Notes: generated by a model from the letters alone, not told the origin. 64,000 bases of DNA from Sphingopyxis sp. H073 (GCF_001468395.1 NZ_LNSG01000010.1:62001-126000), one strand, 5' to 3'. Positions 33,460 through 43,213 are shown, counted from the first letter of the stretch. Numbers and translations are program-made.

Positions 33460-33921
33460 CTACCCTTCACGCGGACGAAAAACAGGAAGGCGAAAGTCCC
33501 CCCCGATCATTTCGAAATCGAGTTCGACCGGCAGATCGAGTGCGAGGATGTCACGCTCGCAATCCACGAGGCGCGTGGCCATGCGCACGCCTTCCTCAAG
33601 TTCCACCACGGCAGCCACGAACGGGACGTCGGCGGCAAAAGCGGGGTGCAGCGCCTGATGGGTCACGGTCCAGGAAAAAAGCGTGCCCTTGCCGCTGCTG
33701 GGTTCCCAGGAATAGTCTGGCGAGCCGCATCGTGCACACATGTAGCGAGGCAGGTGGCGAAAGATGCCGCAACTTCCGCAACGCTGGAAATAGAGTTGAC
33801 CGTCCTGGCACAGCCTCCAGAACTCCTGTTCGATCGGGTCCTGCGGCCGCGGCTGCGGCTTGGCCGGCGTTGCCTGCGCGGAGGGCCGCGCCTTGGGAGG
33901 CACATCATGCTCGTCGCTCAT
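33460..33921 (-). CDS. Zinc-ribbon/OB-fold DUF35 protein, partner of the thiolase
   Basis: 153-residue protein. A four-Cys zinc ribbon ([19 protein letters not shown]) is followed by an OB-fold ([18 protein letters not shown] to PVELDFE). DUF35 proteins bind thiolase-like partners and are needed for their aldolase or thiolase activity, as in steroid side-chain cleavage. The start overlaps the end of the thiolase gene by four bases, consistent with a complex. An N-terminal Pro/Ala-rich stretch of about 25 residues is probably disordered. Confidence 0.88.
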   Translation of the reverse strand: MSDEHDVPPKARPSAQATPAKPQPRPQDPIEQEFWRLCQDGQLYFQRCGSCGIFRHLPRYMCARCGSPDYSWEPSSGKGTLFSWTVTHQALHPAFAADVPFVAAVVELEEGVRMATRLVDCERDILALDLPVELDFEMIGGDFRLPVFRPREG

Positions 33922-35108
33922 GCAAACCTCCTGAGGATCGCGATGCTGCCATCGCCAAGGTCTCCCCAGCCTGTCACAAGGCCGGTCTGGGCTCCGATCA
34001 CTTGACGCTCGCCGCAGTCATGGCGCAGCTGTCGTACTGCTTCCACAACATGGTTGAGACCCCAGACATGCGCCTCGCTAAGCAAGCCGCCATGGGTGTT
34101 GATCGGTAAGCGCCCGCCCAGCTCGATCTGGCCATTGGCGACAAATTCGGCCTGCGCGCCAGGCTCGCAATATCCGAGCGATTCGAGCTGCAGCAGAACG
34201 ATATAGGTGAAACAATCGTAGATCTGGAGGAAGTCCATGTCGTCGCGCGTGACGCCCGCCATATCGAATGCGCGCGGGGCGGCATCGCTGAGGCCGATCT
34301 TGAAGGGGTCGGGGCGGGAAGGGATGTCGTCGGCGGGATAGGGATGGCCTTCGGCCGCGCCGGCGATGCTGACGGGCACATGCGGCATGTCTTTGGCACG
34401 GTCCATGCGCGAGAGGACGACAGCACAGGCGCCATCGGTCTCGAGGCAGCAATCGTAGAGGCGAAACGGCTCAGATATCCAGCGCGCCGAATAATAGGTT
34501 TCCGCGTCGAGTTCGCGGCCATAGGTAAAGGCGCGTGGATTCAATTGCGCATGACGGCGGCAGGCGAGCGCCACGGCCGCCATCGCATCTTCGCCAACGC
34601 CGTAGAGCTTCGAGTGACGGGTCGCCAGCCAGGCGTACATCTGCACCGGCAACAATACGCCGTAGGGGCTGTAGTAGCCTTGGATCGTATTGGTCAGGGT
34701 GTTCATGTTCATCGGCCGGGTGGGCGGGGCGCCCGGCTTAGGTCTGAGAGCGGAATAGCCGTTCCAGCCCAGTGTCACGAGCACATGATCGCATAGACCA
34801 CAGGCGATCGCCATGGCGGCATTCTGTAGTGCCGTTGTCGGGCTGGCGCCGCCCATGTGCACGGTTGCCGCATAGCGCAGCACATCAATGCCCAGATTGG
34901 CGGCCATCTCCTCCGACGTCGTATAGATTGGCGGCGGCACCATGCCGTCGATATCGGAGGGTTTCAGTCCAGCATCCGCGATGGCCCGGCGCGAGGCGGT
35001 GAGCATCATTTCCACTGCAGTCCGCTCGGTGCCCTTGACGAAATCGGTCTGGCCGACCCCGGTGATTGCTGCCTTGTCGGCAAAGGAAAGGGTGGATGAA
35101 AGATTCAT
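33918..35108 (-). CDS. Thiolase-like protein (Ltp/SCPx type), probable aldolase
   Basis: 396-residue thiolase-fold protein. [23 protein letters not shown] opens it; [21 protein letters not shown] replaces the first-Cys motif of true thiolases with Gly-Ala-Ser; [26 protein letters not shown] keeps the C-terminal His loop. The lost Cys and the fused operon with a DUF35 gene fit the Ltp-type aldolases that cleave hydroxyacyl-CoA by a retro-aldol step. Start MNLSSTLSF at 35108. Confidence 0.88.
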   Translation of the reverse strand: MNLSSTLSFADKAAITGVGQTDFVKGTERTAVEMMLTASRRAIADAGLKPSDIDGMVPPPIYTTSEEMAANLGIDVLRYAATVHMGGASPTTALQNAAMAIACGLCDHVLVTLGWNGYSALRPKPGAPPTRPMNMNTLTNTIQGYYSPYGVLLPVQMYAWLATRHSKLYGVGEDAMAAVALACRRHAQLNPRAFTYGRELDAETYYSARWISEPFRLYDCCLETDGACAVVLSRMDRAKDMPHVPVSIAGAAEGHPYPADDIPSRPDPFKIGLSDAAPRAFDMAGVTRDDMDFLQIYDCFTYIVLLQLESLGYCEPGAQAEFVANGQIELGGRLPINTHGGLLSEAHVWGLNHVVEAVRQLRHDCGERQVIGAQTGLVTGWGDLGDGSIAILRRFA

Positions 35109-35133
35109 GCCGCGTCCCTGTCTCGCTCGCCGG

Positions 35134-36276
35134 TCAGAAATGAGTTCCGGCGCCGGCCAATGCTCTCTCCGCGCCCTCTATAAGGTCGCGCATCACGACT
35201 GCCGCTGGGCGGATCGCATCGATCAGACCAATCCCCTGGCCTGCGAAGCCGGGCATGATGTCCTTGCGTGCGGCCTTGATGCCAGAAGCCATGACAGGCC
35301 CCGAAACCATCGACTGATAAGGCATCGGAAGCGGCTCTTTGCCGGCCGCCACCCAAGCATCGGCCCATTTGTTCCGAATCATCCGGGCAGGCTTGCCCGT
35401 TAGCGATCGGCTGACCACCGTATCGGCATCGCCGCTTTCGGTGATGGCTTCTTTCTGAAATTGTTCGATACCTGCTTCGTCGGTTGCGAGGAACGCCGAT
35501 CCGATCCACGCCCCCTGGGCGCCGAGCATCATCGCTGCGGCGACTCCGCGACCATCGGCTATTCCTCCCGCACCGATTACGGGAACACGATCGCCGACTG
35601 CATCAACCACTTGCGGAATCAGCGAGAAGGTTCCGACAGGAGAGTTGTGGCCGCCGCCGTCGTGACCCTGCGCGACGATCAGGTCGATACCCGATTCCAC
35701 TACCTGCAGGGCGTGCTTGACCTTTCCGATCACCGCCATGACCTTGGTGCCATTGGCATGAAGGCGTTCCATCCACGGTTCGGGATTGCCAAGGCCTGCG
35801 GCATAGACCGGCACTTTTTCTTCGATGATTACTTCCATCTGCGCTTCGAAGAACTCCCGCGAGAACAGCTGCAGTCCGCCCTTGCCCATGTCCGGGGCGC
35901 CCGCCGCGCGCATCGCCGTGGCGGCGTCCACTGCGGGCAAATGCTCGCGCTCCATGAATTCGCGGGTGAACTCCTGATATTCGCCGAGCAAAGCCAGGGG
36001 GTTTTCTGCTACACCTCCGCTCTCCGGCGCCGAACCGCGCCTGACAGACGCCGGCAGCAAGGTATCGACCCCAAAAGGCATGTCGGTCATCTCGCGGGTT
36101 TGCCTGATCCAGCTACGTAACTGGTCGGGCGAGCATGCGGCAGCGCCGAGAACACCAAGTCCGCCTGCGTTCGACACCGCGGCAGCGAGTGCAGGCACGC
36201 TCGCCCCGCCCATTCCAGCCAGAAGAATCGGATATTCGATCCCGAGAATTTTGCAAACAGGGCTCTTCAGCGCCAT
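35134..36276 (-). CDS. Nitronate monooxygenase/NAD(P)H-flavin oxidoreductase-like protein
   Basis: 380-residue TIM-barrel flavoprotein. [57 protein letters not shown] and [34 protein letters not shown] are the FMN-binding landmarks of the 2-nitropropane dioxygenase family. The GHDGGGH segment carries the catalytic His of the class. In acyl-CoA operons such proteins often act as FMN enone/enoyl reductases rather than nitronate enzymes, so the true reaction is uncertain. Confidence 0.87.
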   Translation of the reverse strand: MALKSPVCKILGIEYPILLAGMGGASVPALAAAVSNAGGLGVLGAAACSPDQLRSWIRQTREMTDMPFGVDTLLPASVRRGSAPESGGVAENPLALLGEYQEFTREFMEREHLPAVDAATAMRAAGAPDMGKGGLQLFSREFFEAQMEVIIEEKVPVYAAGLGNPEPWMERLHANGTKVMAVIGKVKHALQVVESGIDLIVAQGHDGGGHNSPVGTFSLIPQVVDAVGDRVPVIGAGGIADGRGVAAAMMLGAQGAWIGSAFLATDEAGIEQFQKEAITESGDADTVVSRSLTGKPARMIRNKWADAWVAAGKEPLPMPYQSMVSGPVMASGIKAARKDIMPGFAGQGIGLIDAIRPAAVVMRDLIEGAERALAGAGTHF

Positions 36277-36318
36277 TATCCTACCCTCTCCGTTCCGCGC
36301 CCGATCAGACGCAATTTT

Positions 36319-37062
36319 CTAAATCTGCCCCCACCTGACACGCTGGGATACAAGCTCGGGGCTTCGCTCTGCCAGATAGGACGCGGATCCCGAGACGAGC
36401 CGGGCCATGGCCTGACGCGCCGCTTCGGAATCCCCGGTGCGTACTGCTTCGAGGACACGGCGGAGGAATCGCAATTGGACCGCTCGCTCCTGCGCCGAAT
36501 AGCCAAGTGAGTGAGAGAATTCGCGCGTAATTAAATGCAGCGTCGACGTTAATAGCCCGAACAATGGATTGCCGCTGGCCCAGCCGAGAAGGTCATGAAA
36601 ACGACGGTTCAGTTCCTCGAACTGGCCTCCGGCTTCATTTCGTTCCAGCTCTTTGAGGCAATCGGCGAGTGCGCTCAGGTCGCCGGTAGTCGCGCGCTGG
36701 GCGGCGTAGGCGGCAACATCCGCGGCGATCGCTTCACGTAGTTCGAGCAGGCCTCTGAGGTCGGCGTCCATGAAATGCAGAATTAGCGAGAGACTGTTTG
36801 CAAAGTCGCCGGTCTGCGGACGCGCAACCACCGGACCGCCGCTACGGCCCAGCTGAAGATGGATAACGCCCTGGAGCTCAAGGAAGCGGAGCGCTTCGCG
36901 CAAGGTCGCTCGCGCGACATCATATCGCGCAAGCATTTCTTCCTCACGCGGCAACCTGTCGCCCGGGGCGTGTGCACCTGCCTCGATATCGCGAACGATG
37001 TGCTGGGCAAGCGAGAGTGCGCGCTTAGCTTTCTTCGCGTTTTCGACTTTCAGCAACATCAC
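36319..37062 (-). CDS. FadR/GntR-family transcriptional regulator (FCD domain)
   Basis: 247-residue regulator. The N-terminal winged HTH is clear (PGDRLPREEEMLARYDVARATLREALRFLELQGVIHL). The FCD effector domain follows with LLELREAIAADVAAYAAQ and the His-containing FEELNRRFHDLLGWASGN. It lies divergent from the CYP153-like gene with a 183-bp gap that holds two copies of ccttataag, so it probably controls both the P450 and the BVMO-side operon. Start at 37062 (M-M). Confidence 0.9.
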   Translation of the reverse strand: MMLLKVENAKKAKRALSLAQHIVRDIEAGAHAPGDRLPREEEMLARYDVARATLREALRFLELQGVIHLQLGRSGGPVVARPQTGDFANSLSLILHFMDADLRGLLELREAIAADVAAYAAQRATTGDLSALADCLKELERNEAGGQFEELNRRFHDLLGWASGNPLFGLLTSTLHLITREFSHSLGYSAQERAVQLRFLRRVLEAVRTGDSEAARQAMARLVSGSASYLAERSPELVSQRVRWGQI

Positions 37063-37085
37063 TCTGCCTCACCCCTGTCACGAAG

Positions 37086-37169
37086 CCTTATAAGATTTAA
37101 GTTCCGTTTATGTCCATGGTCGTGAGATAAAAATGTTTCAGATGCAAAAAAATGATAAAACCTTATAAG
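37086..37169. promoter_or_regulatory. Twin ccttataag sites between the FadR-type gene and CYP153
   Basis: The palindromic core cttataag occurs twice, each as ccttataag, at 37086-37094 and 37161-37169. The region is AT-rich and also holds the two divergent promoters. GntR/FadR proteins bind short palindromes in such places, so these are candidate operators; no experiment is implied. Confidence 0.5.
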
Positions 37170-37245
37170 CATTATTGACTGAGCCTCAGAAGGGATTTAC
37201 GATTTCAAGTAGGGCAATTGTGCTGTTATCGACGAAGGGCGCGAC

Positions 37246-38508
37246 ATGGATACCGACATGGTGGAGCCGAATATCCGCGAAAAGGTCGCTTTCATCCCGA
37301 TCGACGAGATTGATGTTGCGCGTCCGAGCCTTTTCCAGAAAGACACGGTCGGCCTGTTCTTCGAGCGGCTTCGCCGAGAGGAGCCGGTCCACTACTGCCG
37401 CGAAAGCTATGTCGGACCATATTGGTCGATTACAAAGTTCGACGACATCATGGCCGTGGACACCAACCATAAGGTATTTTCGTCAGAGGCGAAGCTCGGC
37501 GGTATCGCCATCGAGGACATGCACTCGGCGAAAAGCGCGCTTGAACTTGAAATGTTCATCGCGATGGACCCACCAAAGCACAACCAGCAACGAAAGGCCG
37601 TTACTGGTGCGGTCGCGCCGTCCAACTTGCTGCTGCTTGAGCCAACTATCCGCGAACGAGCATGCCAAATCCTCGACGACTTGCCGGTCGGCGAAGATAT
37701 TGATTGGGTTGATAAGGTGGCGGTCGAATTGACCACAATGACCCTTGCGACCCTGTTCGACTTCCCGTGGGAGGAACGCCGCAAGCTCACGCGCTGGTCC
37801 GACGTCACAACGGCCGCCCCTGAAACTGGGATCGTCGCATCCTATGAGGCGCGGCGCGCAGAGCTGATCGAATGCGCAATGTATTTCAAGGGTCTGTGGG
37901 AGCAGCGCATCAATGCGGAGCCGAAGAATGACCTGATCTCCATGATGGCGCATTCTCCGGCGACACGGGACATGCCCTTCCTGGAGTTTCTGGGCAACCT
38001 CTTGCTGCTTATCGTGGGCGGCAATGACACCACGCGCAACTCGATCAGCGGTGGTGTCCTGGCACTGAACCAGAACCCGGACGCGTATTTGAAATTGAAT
38101 AACGATCCTGGGCTCATCACTAGCATGGTGCCAGAGATCATCCGCTGGCAGACACCGCTGACCCATATGCGCCGCACGGCGCTGCAAGATTGGGAGATCG
38201 GCGGCAAGAAGATCAGAAAAGGCGACAAGGTTGTGATGTGGTACCTGTCGGGTAACCGCGACGAGACGGTCATCGACAGGGCGGACGAGTTCATCATAGA
38301 CCGTAAGAACCCACGGCATCATCTGTCTTTCGGCTATGGCATTCATCGCTGTATGGGCAACCGGCTCGCAGAACTGCAACTACGGATCATCTGGGAAGAG
38401 ATCCACAAGCGGTTCGCGAAGATCGAAGTGACCGGTGAACCCGAGCGCCTGTTCTCGAACCTAGTGCGAGGGATTACGAAACTGCCGGTGAGGCTCCACG
38501 CCCGCTGA
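37246..38508 (+). CDS. Cytochrome P450, CYP153-like (alkane/alicyclic hydroxylase)
   Basis: 420-residue soluble P450. The heme loop FGYGIHRCMGN carries the Cys ligand, EIIRW gives the E-x-x-R pair, and LLIVGGNDTTRNS forms the I-helix. FIAMDPPKHNQQRKAVTGAVAPSNL, FDFPWEERRKLTRWSDV and GNRDETVIDRADEFIIDR match the CYP153 family, which hydroxylates terminal carbons of medium-chain alkanes and alicyclics. The ferredoxin gene 31 bases downstream is its electron donor; no ferredoxin reductase is in the window. Confidence 0.9.
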   Translation: MDTDMVEPNIREKVAFIPIDEIDVARPSLFQKDTVGLFFERLRREEPVHYCRESYVGPYWSITKFDDIMAVDTNHKVFSSEAKLGGIAIEDMHSAKSALELEMFIAMDPPKHNQQRKAVTGAVAPSNLLLLEPTIRERACQILDDLPVGEDIDWVDKVAVELTTMTLATLFDFPWEERRKLTRWSDVTTAAPETGIVASYEARRAELIECAMYFKGLWEQRINAEPKNDLISMMAHSPATRDMPFLEFLGNLLLLIVGGNDTTRNSISGGVLALNQNPDAYLKLNNDPGLITSMVPEIIRWQTPLTHMRRTALQDWEIGGKKIRKGDKVVMWYLSGNRDETVIDRADEFIIDRKNPRHHLSFGYGIHRCMGNRLAELQLRIIWEEIHKRFAKIEVTGEPERLFSNLVRGITKLPVRLHAR

Positions 38509-38538
38509 TTGGCTGATTCAAAAAAAGCGGAGCTTGAT

Positions 38539-38865
38539 ATGGTCAAAGTGACGTTCGTTTCCAGCGATGGAACGCGGAGGGCAGTCGACATAGCCGAAGG
38601 TGAGACAGCGCGCGAAGCGGCGCTGTTCAACGATGTGCCGGGCATCGACGGTGATTGCGGCGGGGTGTGCGCTTGTGCAACCTGCCATGTGTTTGTGGAT
38701 CCGGCCTGGATCGACAAGGTCGGCCGCTTGGCCGAAGGCGGTGCGGAGGCAGACCTCCTGCAGTTTGCGGAAGGGGCGAACGAATATAGTCGCCTCGCTT
38801 GCCAGATTCCCATCGAGCCCTTGGTGGAAGGTCTGATTCTGCATGTTCCCGAGCAGCAATACTGA
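38539..38865 (+). CDS. 2Fe-2S ferredoxin, electron donor to the P450
   Basis: 108-residue adrenodoxin-type ferredoxin. The cluster Cys pattern C-x5-C-x2-C lies in GDCGGVCACATCHVF and the fourth Cys in RLACQIP. I chose the ATG at 38539 because gcggag lies just upstream; a TTG at 38509 would add ten residues. It is cotranscribed with the P450. Length is normal. Confidence 0.92.
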   Translation: MVKVTFVSSDGTRRAVDIAEGETAREAALFNDVPGIDGDCGGVCACATCHVFVDPAWIDKVGRLAEGGAEADLLQFAEGANEYSRLACQIPIEPLVEGLILHVPEQQY

Positions 38866-39036
38866 CATGCCTGCGTGACGCGTGTTTCACACGACGCTCG
38901 ACTGTCTGAAATCGCGAGTAGAGCTCAACCAGGAGGTACTCGCTACCTTTCAGAGGTCCCAGCATCAAATGGCGGATCTGTGCTGACCTAGCTCTCGTGC
39001 GCCCGCGAGTCGAGGGGGGCGTGCCAACAGTGCCTT

Positions 39037-39810
39037 TCAACTTAAAATTTCATACGCTGCGCCGTATCCCGCGTTGGCGGGAATAGTGAGGATGTTCGTG
39101 CCGTCTCGCTGGATGACTTCTGGAAGGACCGGCACGATTTCGCGAGCCTTGGCCCGCGCGACGCAATCGTCTGCGCTCGCAGCTTCGGCTAGCAGTTGCA
39201 GGTTCAATCTCGTAGGAAAGATGATCGTTCGTTCACCGCTGACACCCAGTTTCAGGGCTTTGCTTGGCGAAAGCCATTCCGCATCAACGGTTTCATATCC
39301 ATCACATGCTGCGATCTGGCGCTCTGGGGCGCGAACGACGAAGAAATGAGTGTCGAAGCGCTTTTGCATAAAGCTGGGCGTGATCCACCGCGCGAACTCG
39401 CTCAGGCGATCAAGGCGCAGTTGCACATCGGCCTCACGCACAATGTCGAAAAATTCGCGCTCGCCTCGCTCGACGGCTTTGCGGCTTTCAAGATCGCAAA
39501 TATCCTCGAACTCGCTACCGTCGCGATGATCGGCCAGCAGGATGCCTGCTTCCTCAAAGGCTTCACGAATCGCGGCAATCCGGAGGGTGCGCTGCGTAGG
39601 ATCTAGCGTTTTCCAACCCCTGCAATAATCGGCCCATTCAGGCGCTTCATCGGCAGCAGAAGGCTTTCCACCCGGAAAGACCAGCGCGCCGGATGCAAAA
39701 TCGATCTGGTGATGCCGCTTGACCATCAGCACCTGGAACTCCGGCTCGTCGCGAAGCAACAGCATGGTGGCTGCGGGGACCGGATTGACTGGCTTCTGCA
39801 GGGTCATCAT
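39037..39810 (-). CDS. NUDIX hydrolase (NUDT19-like)
   Basis: 257-residue protein. GALVFPGGKPSAADE then IREAFEEAGILLAD forms the Nudix box with the typical long insert of the NUDT19-like group, whose members hydrolyse CoA or related diphosphates. The rest, including WITPSFMQKRFDTHFFVV, follows that group. The start M-M at 39810 faces away from the UbiB end. It may clear acyl-CoA by-products of the nearby operon, an inference. Confidence 0.82.
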   Translation of the reverse strand: MMTLQKPVNPVPAATMLLLRDEPEFQVLMVKRHHQIDFASGALVFPGGKPSAADEAPEWADYCRGWKTLDPTQRTLRIAAIREAFEEAGILLADHRDGSEFEDICDLESRKAVERGEREFFDIVREADVQLRLDRLSEFARWITPSFMQKRFDTHFFVVRAPERQIAACDGYETVDAEWLSPSKALKLGVSGERTIIFPTRLNLQLLAEAASADDCVARAKAREIVPVLPEVIQRDGTNILTIPANAGYGAAYEILS

Positions 39811-39870
39811 AAACTCCAGTTTGAATTGGCCTGATATTGGACGCTGGCCCGTTCAGGCTGAGCAACGATC

Positions 39871-41460
39871 TTATCGCCATTTGCGCAGAAGAACCAACCC
39901 GGCAAGAGCCAGTGCAACACTTGCAAGCACCCAGGACTGATTCGCAAGCAGCGCCGCGGAGACGATAAGTGCGGCCGCCACAGGACCTTTGACAGGCTGG
40001 CTCGCGCGGCGAATGGCTGCAAGCCGTTCAAAACTGGCCGGATCGATCTGGACAGGCACGTACCCGGACTTGGCGATCACGGCGGCGTTATCGAGAAGGT
40101 CGGGCATGACCGCCGCCAAGGCGAGGAGTTTTCGGCGAACTTTTTTTAGATTGGGCTGATTTCGGCCGAGAGAGAATCTTTCCGCGAACAGCTCCAACAT
40201 GATGGGGCGTGTTTCCTCCCCAATATTATAACCAGGCGCAAAGGAACGCGCAAACCCCTCCGCCGTGAGCAATGTTCGAAGAAGGATCGCCAGATCAGGC
40301 GGAAGTGCGAGCTGATAGTCTCGCAGGAGATCGAACACGCGGCTGAAAATATGCGAGAACTCAATCCCCGAAAGGACGGTTCCTCTGAATTCACCTATCA
40401 GCTGGTCCAAATTCTGGGTGAGCCCATCACGGTCAACTTTTGGATTTCCGGCCCATTCGAGCAACACGTTCGCGACGTCGGCTGTGTCCTCGTCGGCTAT
40501 AGCCATGACAAGTCGCACCAGCTCCTCGCGTCTCGCCTTCGTGAGAGTGCCGACCGATCCAAAGTCGATAAAGCCCACATCCTGTTCCCCGATAAGGAAA
40601 ACATTGCCCGGATGCGGATCGCCATGGAATTCGCCATTCAGAATGATCATGCGCAGGACTGCATTCGCATATTGTCTCGCGAACGCCGCCACGCGTGGGT
40701 CGGTCGAGCCGGCCTCGAGCGCAGACGCGGGCGTTCCATACAGCCGCTCCTGGACGTTGACCCGTATCCCCGTCAGTTCCCAATGAATTGTTGGAGTCTT
40801 GATCCCAAGCGTGTCAAGATAGCCACCGATACGCTCGCATGCACGAGCTTCGGCTGCCAGATCCATTTCCCAGGCAAGATTTCTGCCAAAGGTTCGCAGG
40901 AACTCTACGGGGCGATAGCGGGCGATTTCAGGGGATCGATCCTCGGCAACGGCGGCGAGGCGCGACAGCAGCCGCACATCGGCCTCCATTCGCGCAGCAG
41001 TGCCCGGACGCCGCACCTTTATGATAACGCCGGCGCCGTCGAGCAGCGAAGCAGAGTAGGTCTGCGCTACCGAAGCCGAAGCCAGTGGTTGTTCATCGAA
41101 TTGGGTGAATTCCCCTCGCCAGTCAGCTCCCCAGCTTGCGGCAAGGATGGGCTCGATTTCTTCGAATGGCACCGGAGAAACCTGATCGTGGAGCGTCGCG
41201 AAGGCAGCAATCCAGGACCTGGAAAACAGATCGCTGCGCGTCGCCAGCAGCTGTCCAAGCTTTATTCCGACCGGACCAATGTCGCGCAGGAGTGCGACGA
41301 CCGCCGCCGGCCGCAATTCACCTGGATCGATTGAATTGGCAGGATGCGGAATGACGCCGAGCGCGCCCGCCAGGCTTTTGGCGCCGTGCCGGACAAGAAT
41401 CTGTCCTATCTCGGCGGCGCGTGCGATGTCTCCTATCGGTTTATCTCGGAACCCAGGCAT
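39871..41460 (-). CDS. ABC1/UbiB-family atypical kinase with C-terminal membrane segments
   Basis: 529-residue protein. The family landmarks are intact: GPVGIKLGQLLATRSD (KxGQ), PLASASVAQTYSA (Ala-rich loop), IKVRRPG (Lys), GEFHGDPHPGNVF and VGFIDFGSVG (metal/nucleotide loop). Two hydrophobic C-terminal segments (AAALIVSAALLANQSW, VLASVALALAGLVLL) anchor it. UbiB-type proteins aid ubiquinone synthesis or lipid/quinone handling. Its start lies five bases from the MarR stop, so it is cotranscribed with a MarR repressor, an unusual partner. Confidence 0.9.
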   Translation of the reverse strand: MPGFRDKPIGDIARAAEIGQILVRHGAKSLAGALGVIPHPANSIDPGELRPAAVVALLRDIGPVGIKLGQLLATRSDLFSRSWIAAFATLHDQVSPVPFEEIEPILAASWGADWRGEFTQFDEQPLASASVAQTYSASLLDGAGVIIKVRRPGTAARMEADVRLLSRLAAVAEDRSPEIARYRPVEFLRTFGRNLAWEMDLAAEARACERIGGYLDTLGIKTPTIHWELTGIRVNVQERLYGTPASALEAGSTDPRVAAFARQYANAVLRMIILNGEFHGDPHPGNVFLIGEQDVGFIDFGSVGTLTKARREELVRLVMAIADEDTADVANVLLEWAGNPKVDRDGLTQNLDQLIGEFRGTVLSGIEFSHIFSRVFDLLRDYQLALPPDLAILLRTLLTAEGFARSFAPGYNIGEETRPIMLELFAERFSLGRNQPNLKKVRRKLLALAAVMPDLLDNAAVIAKSGYVPVQIDPASFERLAAIRRASQPVKGPVAAALIVSAALLANQSWVLASVALALAGLVLLRKWR

Positions 41461-41465
41461 ATGTC

Positions 41466-41954
41466 CTATTCCGCATCGGTCCGGCTCTGATCGAGATTCG
41501 ACGCAATCCGCACAAGAATGTCCAGCAACGTCCGTTTTTCGTCGCGCGTGGCGTTCCGCCATAAGACCCTATGCAGCCCGTCCGCGGATTCTCTCAGTTG
41601 GGGCAACAACCTGTCGAGCTCCTGGGTCAGGATGAGCTGCCATGCCCGGCCGTCCGTTTTGGCTCGTCGCCTTTCCATCAATCCTTTCTCACAAAGGCCA
41701 GCGACGGCTTGACCGATCGTGGCGGATTCCAACTCTAGTCGCTTGGCAATTCCGGCCTGCGTCAACGATGGTTCGCGGAGAAGTTGTCCGATGATGCGCC
41801 ACTGCGTCTGATTGAGGCCGCTCTTGGCAATCCGTGCGTCATAAGCGCGCCTCGCCCCCCGACTAATCTCGTCCATCAAATATAGCATACGGTCGTCGTC
41901 GGTGAGGGCGCCTTCGCGAAGCCGTGGCGGCATTGTGTCGAGATTTGCGTTCAT
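41466..41954 (-). CDS. MarR-family repressor
   Basis: 162-residue regulator from MNANLDTMPPRLREG. The winged HTH is in LNQTQWRIIGQLLREPSLTQAGIAKRLELESATIGQAVAGLCEKGLMERRRAKTDGRAWQLILT. It is divergent from emrA with a 104-bp gap that contains a candidate operator. MarR repressors with phenolic ligands usually control efflux. A TTG start at 41987 is possible but the ATG at 41954 fits better. Confidence 0.92.
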   Translation of the reverse strand: MNANLDTMPPRLREGALTDDDRMLYLMDEISRGARRAYDARIAKSGLNQTQWRIIGQLLREPSLTQAGIAKRLELESATIGQAVAGLCEKGLMERRRAKTDGRAWQLILTQELDRLLPQLRESADGLHRVLWRNATRDEKRTLLDILVRIASNLDQSRTDAE

Positions 41955-41995
41955 ACCGCTGCCTAGTCCGTTTCGTGGGAATGCCAAAACGCAAA

Positions 41996-42015
41996 TTACT
42001 AAACGATTTTACTAA
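41996..42015. promoter_or_regulatory. Candidate MarR operator between marR and emrA
   Basis: Direct repeats ttactaa at 41996-42002 and 42009-42015, 13 bp centre to centre, lie in the AT-rich gap of a divergent MarR/efflux pair. Spacing of just over one helical turn fits a dimeric regulator, but a clear palindrome is lacking. Confidence 0.4.
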
Positions 42016-42058
42016 CTGGATGGAACGGTCTACGCCACGCCATGAAGCGACTTAGCAC

Positions 42059-43213
42059 ATGTCCAAAATCCTTCGAAAGAGGCAGATGACCGACGAACCA
42101 AATGAGCGGGAACAGGATCGCGCGCCCGCATCCAGCCTGAAATCGCAACCCAAATTTCGCCTCATCCTCATCATAGCCATCACTGCTGCGCTGATTGCAG
42201 GTGGTTGGTGGTATTACAGGCATGTCACCTATGGGCAGTACATGCAGTCGACCGACAACGCCTATGTCGCGGCCGACAGCGTTGTGGTTTCATCAAAAGT
42301 GGCCGGATACGTGGACGCGGTGCTCGTCTCTGAGAACGGGTGGGTCAGTCCCGGCGAGGCGCTCGTGCAACTGGATGTGCGAGATTATAGAGCCCAGGCG
42401 CAACAGGCGCGTGCGCAGATTGCGGCGACGCTGGCCGGCGCCGACACAATCCGCTCGCAAGTAACCGAACAGGACTCAGCGATTCGACAGGCGCGGGCCC
42501 AACTCGCCGCCAAGCGCGCGGCGCTCGACCTCGCCAATGAGCAGGTAGCGAGGTATCGCCCCCTCGCCGCGACCGGTGCGGAGCCGCGAGAAAAGCTTCA
42601 ACAATATGAGACACAGGCGCAGCAAGCGCACGCCGACTTTGTTGCTGCCCAGGCAGCAGTCTCTGCCGCCAACGGTCGGAGGGCCACCTTGTTCAAACAG
42701 ATCGACCAGACCGAAGCCCAAGCTGACGCGGCCCGCGCGCAGCTGGAAGCGGCCGACCTAGATGTCACATCGACCCTGCTGCGAGCCAGCAAGGGAGGTC
42801 GCGTTGGCGATCTAACAGTAAGGGTCGGCCAATTCGTTCAGCCCGGCCAGCGATTGATGACGGTGGTTCCGGTAAACGAAATCTACGTCATCGCTAATTT
42901 CAAGGAGACGCAGGTCGGCCTTTTGCGGGCGGGGCAACCGGTCAAGCTCGAGGTCGACGCACTTCCCGACTTTGAGATTGCCGGACGCGTTGAGAGCATC
43001 TCCCCCGGAACCGGAGCAGAATTTTCAATCCTGCCGCCCGAAAACGCCACAGGGAATTTCACCAAGATTGTTCAGCGGATAACGGTTCGTATCGCGATAA
43101 TAGCCTCGCCCAAAGTGCGTCGTCTGCTCGTCCCGGGCATGTCGGTTGTGGCAGTTGTCGACACGCGAAATGCTGCCGGAGAGCTGAAAGAGATCTCGAG
43201 TACCGACAAATGA
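42059..43213 (+). CDS. EmrA/HlyD-type membrane fusion protein
   Basis: 384-residue protein. An N-terminal membrane anchor (RLILIIAITAALIAGGWW) is followed by a lipoyl half-motif (STDNAYVAADSVVVSSKVAGYVDAVLVSENGWVSPGEALVQLD), a long coiled-coil hairpin (AQQARAQIAATLAGA to AEAQADAARAQLEAADLDV), and the second lipoyl half and beta-barrel (LLRASKGGRVGDLTVRVGQFVQPGQRLMTVVP). It links EmrB to the outer-membrane channel. Start at 42059, or the internal ATG at 42086. It overlaps emrB by four bases. Confidence 0.92.
   Translation: MSKILRKRQMTDEPNEREQDRAPASSLKSQPKFRLILIIAITAALIAGGWWYYRHVTYGQYMQSTDNAYVAADSVVVSSKVAGYVDAVLVSENGWVSPGEALVQLDVRDYRAQAQQARAQIAATLAGADTIRSQVTEQDSAIRQARAQLAAKRAALDLANEQVARYRPLAATGAEPREKLQQYETQAQQAHADFVAAQAAVSAANGRRATLFKQIDQTEAQADAARAQLEAADLDVTSTLLRASKGGRVGDLTVRVGQFVQPGQRLMTVVPVNEIYVIANFKETQVGLLRAGQPVKLEVDALPDFEIAGRVESISPGTGAEFSILPPENATGNFTKIVQRITVRIAIIASPKVRRLLVPGMSVVAVVDTRNAAGELKEISSTDK

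Noticed and set aside
35134..36276. A true nitronate monooxygenase for nitro compounds
   Set aside because: The family name fits the fold, but the operon is acyl-CoA metabolism; a reductase role is at least as likely, so I did not claim the substrate.
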